Source: JAFGJQ01 sp964586145 (GTDB lineage Bacteria > Planctomycetota > Phycisphaerae > UBA1845). From it: DNA of 45,361 bases. The stretch is taken from assembly GCA_964586145.1 (NCBI GenBank), contig CAZPHH010000033.1:1-45361 (forward strand). The letters run 5' to 3'. The translations under genes and the position numbers were made by a program. The stretch's first letter is position 1. The number at the start of each line of letters is the position of its first letter. Under the pieces are notes generated by a model, which saw nothing but the letters and a program-made list of their open reading frames with translations, was not told the origin of the DNA and ran no database searches. Positions 1-7,031 of this stretch are shown piece by piece.

Positions 1-87
1 ACGCCAACGCGGCCGCGACGGCGAAAATTGTGAAAGTCTGCGAAAGTTGGGCTAGCAACGTTTATCTCGTCGTCTGACGATGACGAG

Positions 88-804
88 TTGCTCGGACTGG
101 CGTTCGAATTGCTGCGGCGCGGGATCAGCAGGGGCGACGAAAACGCGCGTCTGTTCGTCTACGCCGCCCTGGGTGACCGCAACGCGAGAATCCGGGACCT
201 GGCGTCCAGGACGCTTGCCGACGTTGGAGAACGCAAGGATATACCGAAGCTCATCGCCACGGCGCAGGAAGCGACAGATCCCGAGGAGCGTGCATCGCTC
301 ATCGCACACCTGCGATTCTTCAGCACTCATCCGCAGGTCGAAGCATTCCTCTTTGGTGTTCTCGATAGCGATGCTTCGACAACAGTGCGTGTATCAGCCG
401 TGAAGACAATATCGTTGACCGCCGCCACAGGAGGTCCGGTCAAGGAGCGCGAAGAAGAGAAGATCGCCCGCCTTCGCGAGATCGCGGCCCGCATCGGTGA
501 TCCAGCGCTGACTGAGGCGGTCGAAGCCAAGATAGAGGACTACACAAACCGTCTTGAATCCACACGTCGAGAGCATATGCGAATCACGGTGGCAGCTATC
601 CGGCTCGCGATCGACGTAACGGCACAGAATCTACCCGAGCAGCCCACGAGCAAGGATGCGGCACCTCTACGGGACCTCATTGAGGAGGCGGATCGCCTGC
701 TGGGGCAAGCGTCTGGTGATTCAGACGCCGAGTGGCAAGCACTGAAGACGGCACGCGAGCGAGCAGTGCAGCGCCTTCAAGAAACGGAGAACGAGGATCG
801 TTGA
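88..804 (+). CDS. HEAT-like repeat protein of unknown function
   Basis: I do not recognise a specific family. The first ~110 residues form pairs of amphipathic helices resembling HEAT repeats (for example around RIRDLASRTLADVGE and VRVSAVKTIS); the rest is charged, helical and probably coiled coil (KEREEEKIARLREIAARIG). No signal peptide or membrane segment is visible, so it is probably cytoplasmic. The start is a weak guess: TTG at 88 is the first usable start codon, the frame is closed by TGA at 31-33, and no convincing Shine-Dalgarno (SD) site precedes it. The gene could be a fragment of a larger protein whose 5' part has been lost. The downstream 480 bases contain no clear gene. Confidence 0.6.
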   Translation: MLGLAFELLRRGISRGDENARLFVYAALGDRNARIRDLASRTLADVGERKDIPKLIATAQEATDPEERASLIAHLRFFSTHPQVEAFLFGVLDSDASTTVRVSAVKTISLTAATGGPVKEREEEKIARLREIAARIGDPALTEAVEAKIEDYTNRLESTRREHMRITVAAIRLAIDVTAQNLPEQPTSKDAAPLRDLIEEADRLLGQASGDSDAEWQALKTARERAVQRLQETENEDR

Positions 805-1286
805 ATCGCCGGGCCACTTCGGAACGGTGCAACGCTCTTGTTGTGCCCTCTCAAGATCGGGGGGCCAGATCGGGGAAGATCGGCGGACACCATACCTATT
901 TCTTGGGTTGAGGCGAGTGCCGCCCAAACGATGGCTTGGTGCCCCTGATTGCGCGCGGCGTGGTTCCGGGGGCTCGGCCTCATGTCCCGACGTGAACCAC
1001 TGCTCAGCCGACCCCCGAGAGTGCGGCGAAGCGGATTCCCCCGACGCGCCACCCGTGGCGAGTTGAAACTGCTGCGCCGCGAGGCGGATGACCGATTCAC
1101 CGCAACCCGCATCGCCGAATAGGAGGCGAGCGGGTCATTCCTCCGAAACGTCGGCCCTGTTGTACGAGATTGTCGGTTCGATACCATGCGGACCGGCTGG
1201 GAGCTATCGCCGGCGGCGAAGGTGCGGTCTTTTTGCATGGGGCCGCGTTCGACCGGCCCGGCGAACACCTTTCACGGAGCCAGACC
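805..1286. other. Intergenic stretch without a supported gene
   Basis: I see no recognisable protein in any frame. A 46-codon frame (ATG at 982, TAG at 1120-1122) encodes an Arg-rich peptide ending in a charged helix, but it has no good SD and no known relative, so it is not called. A GGAGG-like motif at 1122-1126 is followed by no sensible start. The promoter of the small gene at 1287 should lie here, but I cannot place it with confidence. Confidence 0.5.
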
Positions 1287-1556
1287 ATGCGCAACAGTCC
1301 GATCATGCTTGCCGCCGCCGTCGTGGGCATCGCCGGCGCGGCCATCGGCGCGTTTGCCCTGCAGACGGAATCGGCCCCCGCCGATTCGCCGGCCGCCGCG
1401 TTCCGCGTCACCGCCTGGCCGCCCGCCCAGCCGGGCCGCGAGTACGGCGATGAGGTGGAAACGTACCTGAACCGCATGGCCGCCGACGGCTGGCTGTTCA
1501 AGACCGAGATCGTCGGCCAGCGGGAGAAGCTGATGCTCTTCGAACGGAAGCGGTAA
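1287..1556 (+). CDS. Small secreted or anchored DUF4177-like protein
   Basis: The 89-residue product has an N-terminal hydrophobic segment (residues ~5-23, MLAAAVVGIAGAAIGAFA), a signal peptide or a single membrane anchor. A short C-terminal module follows in which LNRMAADGWLF and the final LFERKR match the DUF4177 pattern (helix, GW, strand, basic end). The function of DUF4177 is unknown. ATG 1287 is chosen because CGGAG lies about 8 nt upstream and the hydrophobic segment begins right after it; the frame is open further upstream to an ATG at 1170 but that extension is low complexity. It is followed directly by a dispersed repeat. Confidence 0.72.
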   Translation: MRNSPIMLAAAVVGIAGAAIGAFALQTESAPADSPAAAFRVTAWPPAQPGREYGDEVETYLNRMAADGWLFKTEIVGQREKLMLFERKR

Positions 1557-1564
1557 CGAATGCG

Positions 1565-1722
1565 TGGCGCGGGCTGCGCCCGAAACCCAAGGGACGAAGG
1601 GGCGAAGGGGCGAAGGGACCCCGGCGCGCCGGGGCAGGCTCCGGGACGGAGGGACTGAGAAAGGGCTTGCGCCGGTGCCTTCGTGGCAATCTGCGCGGGC
1701 CGAGAAGAAATCGCACGTTGGT
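1565..1722 (+). repeat. Dispersed GGGACGAAGG-type repeat, copy A
   Basis: A purine-rich element with tandem GGGGCGAA units and a tail containing AATCTGCGCGGG. A second copy lies at 30161-30286 in the same orientation: the heads (GCGGGCTGCGCCCG, then AAGGGACGAAGG) and the tails (AATCTGCGCGGG, then a GAA..TCG.ACGT motif) match in the same order. Here the copy is intergenic, between the DUF4177-like gene and the RDD gene. An internal GCGCGCC palindrome is also present. Shorter related TCCGTCCCTTCG tracts occur near 43310-43330, on the opposite strand. Confidence 0.7.
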
Positions 1723-1778
1723 AGTACGTGGGCGCACCGCCCCCGTTGTCGCAAACGCACCACCGGAGGAGGTAGAGC

Positions 1779-2480
1779 ATGAACGAGGATGCGGTCCTCT
1801 GTCCTCTATGTTGCCGCCCCGTCAGGAAGCCGCACAAAATGAAACCTTTGTACGGCACGCCGGTCTGCGCGAAGTGCCGCAACGGGTTCGCCAATCGACG
1901 TCAGGCCGCGTACATCGTAGACTGGTTCGCCGTCCAGATCGCACCCTTGATGGTGTTGGCCCTGCTGCTTGAAGCAGCCCCCAACAATCCGTTCATTGGG
2001 GTCGGCGGCCCTCCGCTCGTCGCGTACGACTGGCTTACCACAGCGTTCTCCTGGGCGCTGGTCCTGCTGTTCTTTGCCAAAGACGGCTTTGGCGGGCACT
2101 CGCCCGGCAAGGCGTTGTTCGGCGTGCAGGTCCTCGACGCCAAGACACTCGAGCCGATCCGTTTCTGGTCCTCGTTCAAGCGGAATCTGGTGCTCCTGGT
2201 CCCCTTTGGAGCGCTCGTCGTGGCGTTGACCATGATGGGCGGCAAGCGCTGGGGTGATGGATGGGCCGGGACGCGGGTGATCTGGAAGAAGTACCGCCAC
2301 CGCCCGGTGTTTGATCCGCGCGGCATCTACTGTCTGAATTGCGGGTATGACCTGACGGGAAATGTCTCAGGACGCTGCCCGGAGTGCTTCACCTTTGTCC
2401 GGCCACCGGGGATGCGCTTGGCAAACGCGGACGCTCCCGACGCCGCCAACCCTCCCATCGAGCGGATGACCGACCCGTAG
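1779..2480 (+). CDS. RDD-family membrane protein with zinc ribbons
   Basis: The 233-residue protein starts with a Cys-rich element (CPLCC near residue 8, then CAKC near residue 31) and ends with a zinc ribbon (CLNCGYDLTG..GRCPEC, residues ~187-207) typical of planctomycetal proteins. Between them is an RDD domain: the RRQAAYIVDWF segment with Arg then Asp, two or three membrane helices (residues ~50-65, 85-105, 140-155), and the GGHSPGKALFGVQV signature between helices. RDD proteins are inner-membrane proteins, some linked to Na+/H+ transport, but most have no known role. ATG 1779 follows GGAGGAGG with good spacing. The cytosolic zinc ribbons suggest protein or nucleic-acid contacts (inference). 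Confidence 0.88.
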   Translation: MNEDAVLCPLCCRPVRKPHKMKPLYGTPVCAKCRNGFANRRQAAYIVDWFAVQIAPLMVLALLLEAAPNNPFIGVGGPPLVAYDWLTTAFSWALVLLFFAKDGFGGHSPGKALFGVQVLDAKTLEPIRFWSSFKRNLVLLVPFGALVVALTMMGGKRWGDGWAGTRVIWKKYRHRPVFDPRGIYCLNCGYDLTGNVSGRCPECFTFVRPPGMRLANADAPDAANPPIERMTDP

Positions 2481-2518
2481 TCCGCATGGCGGCCCCGCGC
2501 GCCACCGGCTTCGCCCCA

Positions 2519-2677
2519 CTACGGCCCCATGAAGCCGCCGGTCAGCACGCTCAGCAGCACCGACTCGGCCAGGCTTAGGACCACCGGAGCGAAGGTCACG
2601 GCGCAGCCGCCGGCCTGGAACACCACTCCACCCGCCGTCAGCATCGCCAGCAGGCGAACGGCACGCGACTTCGACAT
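2519..2677 (-). CDS. Tiny secreted or lipoprotein microprotein (MSKS family, copy 1)
   Basis: A 52-residue product: MSKSRAVRL basic start, a hydrophobic stretch, then a lipobox-like QAGGC at residues ~20-24 and a hydrophobic tail ending in GGFMGP. ATG 2677 is chosen over an upstream in-frame ATG because AGGAG lies about 8 nt upstream on the minus strand. The same MSKS start occurs in the next gene at 3109, and a related short lipoprotein-like gene lies at 12752, so this is one member of a local family of very small exported proteins. The function is unknown. It may reach the outer membrane as a lipopeptide or span the membrane twice. Confidence 0.55.
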   Translation of the reverse strand: MSKSRAVRLLAMLTAGGVVFQAGGCAVTFAPVVLSLAESVLLSVLTGGFMGP

Positions 2678-2705
2678 GAAGGGAACTCCTCTCGGAAACA
2701 AGCAA

Positions 2706-2737
2706 GGGTGCCCGCAATGCGCACATCGCGGGCACCC
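2706..2737 (-). terminator. Rho-independent-like hairpin after the 3109-2801 gene
   Basis: GGGTGCCCGC (2706-2715) and GCGGGCACCC (2728-2737) form a perfect 10-bp stem with a 12-nt loop. On the minus strand it lies downstream of the stop at 2801 and is followed by a partly T-rich run (TTGCTTGTTT). Confidence 0.75.
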
Positions 2738-2800
2738 GCAAAAACCCTGTGGAACGCCGGCGCCGCTGCGCTCCCCGCGCCGTACCCGCCGGCTTTCAGA

Positions 2801-3109
2801 CTACTTGGCTATCGCGCCCGGCGTCCTGTACAGCGGCTGTGTCGTGCAGTCGCCAACACTGTCGGCGTCCGGGTTCAGGCCGTAGTAGGGGATCGTACAC
2901 GACGGATCGAGGCTGTAGTCCGGGACCGTCGCGAACAGCAAATCCACCTCGTATGGTTCGCAGAACGCGAAAATCGTGCCGCACGGGTTGAACGTCGTCA
3001 GTGTCGTCTTGCAGGACGGCAGCAGACCCGGGATCAGGCCGCCGGCGGCCACCAACAGGGCCAGCATTGCCGCCCGCGAACGGACTTTCGCAGAACCAGA
3101 CTTGCTCAT
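2801..3109 (-). CDS. Small secreted Cys-rich protein (MSKS family, copy 2)
   Basis: A 102-residue product starting MSKSGSAKVRSR, with a hydrophobic signal-like segment (residues ~14-30, LALLVAAGGLIPGLL) ending at PSC, a possible lipobox or cleavage site. The mature part has five further Cys in FNPCGTIFAFC, DPSCTIP and GDCTTQ, consistent with an extracytoplasmic disulfide-stabilised domain. ATG 3109 is preceded by CGGAGAAG. The mature sequence resembles the neighbouring 3476-3219 product in having FC and D-x-C motifs after the signal. I know no function for it. It sits between two terminator hairpins, so it is probably its own transcription unit. Confidence 0.68.
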   Translation of the reverse strand: MSKSGSAKVRSRAAMLALLVAAGGLIPGLLPSCKTTLTTFNPCGTIFAFCEPYEVDLLFATVPDYSLDPSCTIPYYGLNPDADSVGDCTTQPLYRTPGAIAK

Positions 3110-3184
3110 GAGTACTTCTCCGCACTTGCTGCCGTGTCGTCTTTGTCCCCCGGCAACACCACCGTATACAACACATCCGTTTCC

Positions 3185-3217
3185 AGGCCCTGCACCTCCC
3201 GAGGGAGGGCACGGCCT
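3185..3217 (-). terminator. Nested hairpin terminator after the 3476-3219 gene
   Basis: Inner arms CCTCCC (3195-3200) and GGGAGG (3203-3208), outer arms AGGCC (3185-3189) and GGCCT (3213-3217), lie immediately after the stop codon at 3219-3221 on the minus strand. There is no strong T-tract, so this may be a pause or processing structure. Confidence 0.6.
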
Positions 3218-3218
3218 G

Positions 3219-3476
3219 CTAGCCGCCCGTCTCATCCCTGAACTGACTGCAGTCGGTAAACGTCGGACTCTCCAACGTGCTGTCCGAGCAGAAGTCGATC
3301 GTGCCGCCCAGCGCACCCCTCTGGCAGTCAAAGATGAAGCAGAAATCCGTGGCTGCCATGCCCTGCTCCCCAAAGAGCGAGGCACAACCGAGCCCGGACT
3401 GCGTCCCCAGCAGCATGCCCGTCGCACTGACCAGCAACAGAAGCGTTTGGATTCGAGACCTCTTCCGTCGCATCAT
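3219..3476 (-). CDS. Small secreted Cys-rich protein, third in the row
   Basis: An 85-residue product beginning MMRRKRSRIQ, then a hydrophobic segment (TLLLLVSATGMLL) and a possible lipobox at GLGC (residue ~31). The mature part contains FCFIFDC, GTIDFC and FTDC, a repeated F-x-C/D-x-C pattern. Two consecutive ATG codons (3476 and 3473) follow AAGGAGC; the second has the better spacing (7 nt). A plausible promoter lies upstream at 3555-3583. It is related in design to the next two genes downstream, but no functional family is recognised. Confidence 0.68.
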   Translation of the reverse strand: MMRRKRSRIQTLLLLVSATGMLLGTQSGLGCASLFGEQGMAATDFCFIFDCQRGALGGTIDFCSDSTLESPTFTDCSQFRDETGG

Positions 3477-3554
3477 CTTGCTCCTTGTCCGCGGAAGGTC
3501 GTTCCGTGCAGTCACTACCCGGCGGTCCCGCGCGGACCGCCGCACGCATCAATG

Positions 3555-3583
3555 AGTATAAAGGCGTCACTCGGGGGCCGCAA
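3555..3583 (-). promoter_or_regulatory. Candidate sigma70-type promoter for the 3476-3219 gene
   Basis: On the minus strand TTGCGG (3583-3578), a 17-nt spacer and TATACT (3560-3555). The -10 matches 5 of 6 consensus bases. The predicted 5' leader is about 70 nt. Confidence 0.45.
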
Positions 3584-3658
3584 GCGCCACGTTCGCCCCC
3601 CGCGCTGGAGGCGGATCGCCCCCCCTCGCGCCAACCTCAGTATGACCGCACCCGAATG

Positions 3659-4747
3659 TCACATCAAGCGTAATTTTTCCCTTCGCACGCCATCCAGCAT
3701 GGATGCGATCCCATCCAGGCTTATCGGCGAAAGCACCCCCCGCTCCGTCACAATGCCCTGAATCAGCTCCGCCGGTGTCACATCAAAGGCCGGACAGTAG
3801 CACTTCGCGTCCGCCGGGGCCGTCAAACACCCGAAACCATGCCGGATTTCCTCCGGGTCCCGCTCTTCAATCGGGATGCCGCTCCCATCCGGAGTGGCCG
3901 GATCGAACGTAGAACTCGGCGCCGCCACGTAGAAAGACACCCCGTGCGCCCGAGCCAGAACCGCCAGCCCGTACGTGCCGATCTTGTTGGCCGTGTCCCC
4001 GTTGGCCGCGATCCGATCCGCCCCCGTAATCACGAGTTGGACCTTTCCCTGCCGCATCAGCAGCCCGGCCATGTTGTCGCAGATCACGGTTACGTCGATG
4101 CCGGCCCGGCCCAGTTCCCAGGCCGTCAGCCGGGAACCCTGCAGCAGCGGCCGGGTCTCATCGGCATACACCCGGAACGGCACTCCCGCCTCATGGGCTG
4201 CATAGCAGACGGCCAGGGCGGTTCCATACTCCGCCGTGGCCAGCCCGCCCGCGTTGCAGTGCGTCAGGACCCCGGTGCCCGACCGAATCAGTGAGGCTCC
4301 GGCCTGCCCGATGGCCCGGCACATGGCGGCGTCCTCGTCCCGAATCCGCCGGGCCTCCTCCAGAAGCCGTCGGCACGCGGAGGGCACGTCGTCCGTCGGG
4401 TGGGCCGCCGCGGCCCGTTTCATGCGGTCCAGGGCCCAGAACAGGTTCACGGCGGTGGGCCGGGCCGAAGCCAGGTAGTCGCAGACCTCATTCAGGCGGG
4501 CCGAGAAGGCCTGCCGATCCGCGTCCGCCGCCTCCCGCACGCCCAGCACGACCCCCATGGCCGCCGCGATTCCGATGGCCGGCGCCCCCCGAACCCGCAA
4601 GACCTTGATGGCCTCCCACAGGGTCTTCACGTCGTGGATGTCCAGGTAAACCAGCTCTGCAGGCAGCCGAGTCTGGTCGATCAGCCGGACGTGGCCGGTC
4701 AGGTCGCCGATCCACTCAATCGTCCGCAAGGGTGGGGCGTGTGTCAT
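3659..4747 (-). CDS. mtnA: S-methyl-5-thioribose-1-phosphate isomerase
   Basis: This cytosolic enzyme isomerises 5-methylthioribose-1-phosphate to 5-methylthioribulose-1-phosphate in methionine salvage. The 362-residue length is typical. Signature segments are GAPAIGIAAAMGVV (residues ~50-65), LTHCNAGG with the catalytic Cys at ~164, YADETRPLLQG, and ITGADRIAANGD with the catalytic Asp at ~244, then the late FDVTPAELI. The start at 4747 is set by overlap: its ATG shares one base with the TGA of the TPR gene (TGATG), a translational-coupling arrangement. An upstream in-frame ATG would intrude into that gene. No other methionine-salvage gene is visible here. eIF2B-like paralogues are a remote alternative, but the Cys/Asp pair argues for MtnA. 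Confidence 0.95.
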   Translation of the reverse strand: MTHAPPLRTIEWIGDLTGHVRLIDQTRLPAELVYLDIHDVKTLWEAIKVLRVRGAPAIGIAAAMGVVLGVREAADADRQAFSARLNEVCDYLASARPTAVNLFWALDRMKRAAAAHPTDDVPSACRRLLEEARRIRDEDAAMCRAIGQAGASLIRSGTGVLTHCNAGGLATAEYGTALAVCYAAHEAGVPFRVYADETRPLLQGSRLTAWELGRAGIDVTVICDNMAGLLMRQGKVQLVITGADRIAANGDTANKIGTYGLAVLARAHGVSFYVAAPSSTFDPATPDGSGIPIEERDPEEIRHGFGCLTAPADAKCYCPAFDVTPAELIQGIVTERGVLSPISLDGIASMLDGVRREKLRLM

Positions 4748-7005
4748 CACTTCGCAGATGCTCCCTCGACGGCCTGCGGATCGCCGCCCTCCGGCAGGGT
4801 CCATCGACCGGTGTCACGCGCTTGGCGCAGGTAGTAGACGGCCATCATATACTCGTAGTAGTCCGTCACGAGGGTCTCTGCGCACTTCCAGTACCAATCG
4901 TAGCTTTCGCGTTCGCGACCCTCCATCATGGCCCGGGCCCCGATGCAGAAGTAGATTTCGCACCGTTGGTCCTCGTCCTCCGCCAGCGAGAGCAGCACGT
5001 CCTGGTCGATCTCGTCCAGGTAGTATCGAAGCAGCCGCGAGGCGTGCAGGTCCCACTCGCCCCGATCAAGGGCCGCGGTAACCGCCTGCCTGGCCTCCGC
5101 GGGCCGATCGTTGCGCATGTGGACGATCCAGAGCCACAGCCCCGGATACAGCAGCGTCTCGCTCTGCTCCATGGATTGTGACAGGTCGGCCACGGCCGCA
5201 TCGTCATGGCCTCGCAAGAGGTGAAGCACCCCTCGCGACATGAGCATCCAGGGCCGATCCTCGGGCACAGCAAGATCCAGCGCGCGATTGTAGTCCTGCT
5301 CCGCCTCGTCGTACCGGCCCAGCATGACCAGGGCCCCGGCACGACTGGCGCGGAGCCGGGACGGGCGGGTCGGCTTCTCTTCGAGCAACGAGTCAATTGC
5401 CTCCACCAGGGCTTTGTAGAGACCGTGCCGGTTCACGAAGCGCCGCGCCTCAGCGAACGCCTCCTCATTGCCGGATTCACTCTGCAGGGCCAGCAGGTAG
5501 TAGTTCGTCGCGCGGTCCAGGTCATCCTGACGCTCGTGCAGCCGGGCGAGGCGGAGCAGAGTGCCCACATTCCGCCGATCCCACCGCAACGCGTTGCGGT
5601 ACGCAGCCTCGGCATCCGCGTACTCCTCCAGTTCCACGCAGACATCGCCGAGCCCAAGCCACCCTCTGATGTCCCTTGGCACGGCCCCGGTAAACCGCCG
5701 CAACGCCTCCACGGCCTCCCGCGGCCTGTCGCGGTGGCTCAGCAACAGCGCATAGGCCAGGTACAGATGCTCGCTACCGGCGTCCTGCTCCAGGCCGCCG
5801 CGCAGGATATCCTCCGCCTCGTCGTACCGTTCCGCGTAGGTCAGGTAGGCCCCGAGCGCAGATTGGTACGGCAGGCGAGTGGGGTGCAGTTCCCGGGCCC
5901 GTTCCATCGCCGCGATCGCCTGGGCGTACCAGTGCCCTCGCTGGTAGATCCGTGCCAGGTCGTTCCAGGCATCCGGGGTCCGCGGGGCCTGCCGCAGGTA
6001 CTCCTGGCATGCCTGCAGCGCCCCGTACAGATCCCCCCGCGTCACCAAGCCGTTCACCTTCGCGCTCACCGGGTCGTAGCGTGAGATGGGCGGCTTTCCG
6101 CCCTCACGCACGGGCGGCTCGTCGGCCGGACGCGAAGGCGGTGGATCCAACCGGTGCAGCAACTCGCGAAGCTGTTGGGAGTCGGGGGTGAACTGCAACG
6201 CGCGACGACAGGCCGTCGCTGCTTCGATCGGGCGGTTCAGGCTGTCGTACACCGGAGCGAGCCAGCGCCAGGCGTCGCCGTACACTCGCGACTCCGGGCG
6301 ATAGGCCAGACCTCGAAGCTCCTCCTCCGCCGCCTCCCAGTCTCCGTCCGCCACGCCCTGCAGATACGCCAAGGCAGCCGCCACCGAGTACGAATAGGCG
6401 CGCACGCGACGCGCTTTCTCGAGTAGGCCACGGGCAGCCTCATGATCCCCCTGGCCGATCGCGAGAATGCCTGCACCGATCAGCGCGTCGATGTTCCCCG
6501 GGCCTCCCACCACGACCGTCTGCCCACCGGGCTCCGTACGCACGAATCGGCCGTCCGCCTCCCGACGAACCCCCGGCAGGCCTATCACCTGACCGTCGGC
6601 GGCAACGTCCAGGACCCGGCGAGCTTCCTCCAGGGAGATCAGACGACCGGAGGCCGGATGCGTCAAATAGTCCCCGCCGGCCGCCGCGTGGCTGCGAAGG
6701 CACGCATCCCGGGCTTCCGCGCGGAGAGCGGCTCGCTTTTCGGCGTCCGGAGTGGCGCCAGCCCGGGCGCCGAGCGCCTGCCCCAGCTTCAGCAGCAGGT
6801 CCGCATCCTCCGGGTCCTCCTTGAGCAGGCCCCGGACCCGTTCGACCTCCGCCTGCCACGCCTGTTCGGCGAACGTCTCCACGTCGTAATACGCATCGTC
6901 GGTCGGGGCCGGCGTCCCGGAGGAAGGGGAACCAGACTTCTCACAACCGGCGCCGGCGGCCAACGCCGCTACGGCGATCGACGGCAACATTCGGAATGCA
7001 CGCAT
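4747..7005 (-). CDS. TPR-repeat lipoprotein
   Basis: A 752-residue exported protein. The N-terminus has a signal with a lipobox-like AGAGC at residues ~17-21 followed by a Ser/Pro/Gly linker. The body is a chain of tetratricopeptide repeats; clear copies include DAWNDLARIYQRGHWYAQAI, YLTYAERYDEAEDIL, GDVCVELEEYADAEAAYRNAL and GALVMLGRYDEAEQDYNRAL. Residues ~90-190 hold a non-TPR insertion rich in Gly (GGQTVVVGGPGNI). It is probably a periplasm-facing scaffold; the partner is unknown. It is the middle gene of the S9 peptidase-TPR-mtnA operon, 26 nt after the peptidase and fused by TGATG to mtnA. The ATG at 7005 has GAGGG about 9 nt upstream. Confidence 0.85.
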   Translation of the reverse strand: MRAFRMLPSIAVAALAAGAGCEKSGSPSSGTPAPTDDAYYDVETFAEQAWQAEVERVRGLLKEDPEDADLLLKLGQALGARAGATPDAEKRAALRAEARDACLRSHAAAGGDYLTHPASGRLISLEEARRVLDVAADGQVIGLPGVRREADGRFVRTEPGGQTVVVGGPGNIDALIGAGILAIGQGDHEAARGLLEKARRVRAYSYSVAAALAYLQGVADGDWEAAEEELRGLAYRPESRVYGDAWRWLAPVYDSLNRPIEAATACRRALQFTPDSQQLRELLHRLDPPPSRPADEPPVREGGKPPISRYDPVSAKVNGLVTRGDLYGALQACQEYLRQAPRTPDAWNDLARIYQRGHWYAQAIAAMERARELHPTRLPYQSALGAYLTYAERYDEAEDILRGGLEQDAGSEHLYLAYALLLSHRDRPREAVEALRRFTGAVPRDIRGWLGLGDVCVELEEYADAEAAYRNALRWDRRNVGTLLRLARLHERQDDLDRATNYYLLALQSESGNEEAFAEARRFVNRHGLYKALVEAIDSLLEEKPTRPSRLRASRAGALVMLGRYDEAEQDYNRALDLAVPEDRPWMLMSRGVLHLLRGHDDAAVADLSQSMEQSETLLYPGLWLWIVHMRNDRPAEARQAVTAALDRGEWDLHASRLLRYYLDEIDQDVLLSLAEDEDQRCEIYFCIGARAMMEGRERESYDWYWKCAETLVTDYYEYMMAVYYLRQARDTGRWTLPEGGDPQAVEGASAK

Positions 7006-7031
7006 GACGGTGTCCCTCAGGTTCGCGTGTA

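Noticed and set aside
982..1122. 46-codon Arg-rich plus-strand frame
   Set aside because: No SD, no homologue I recognise, and no conserved feature. Left as a note in the intergenic entry.
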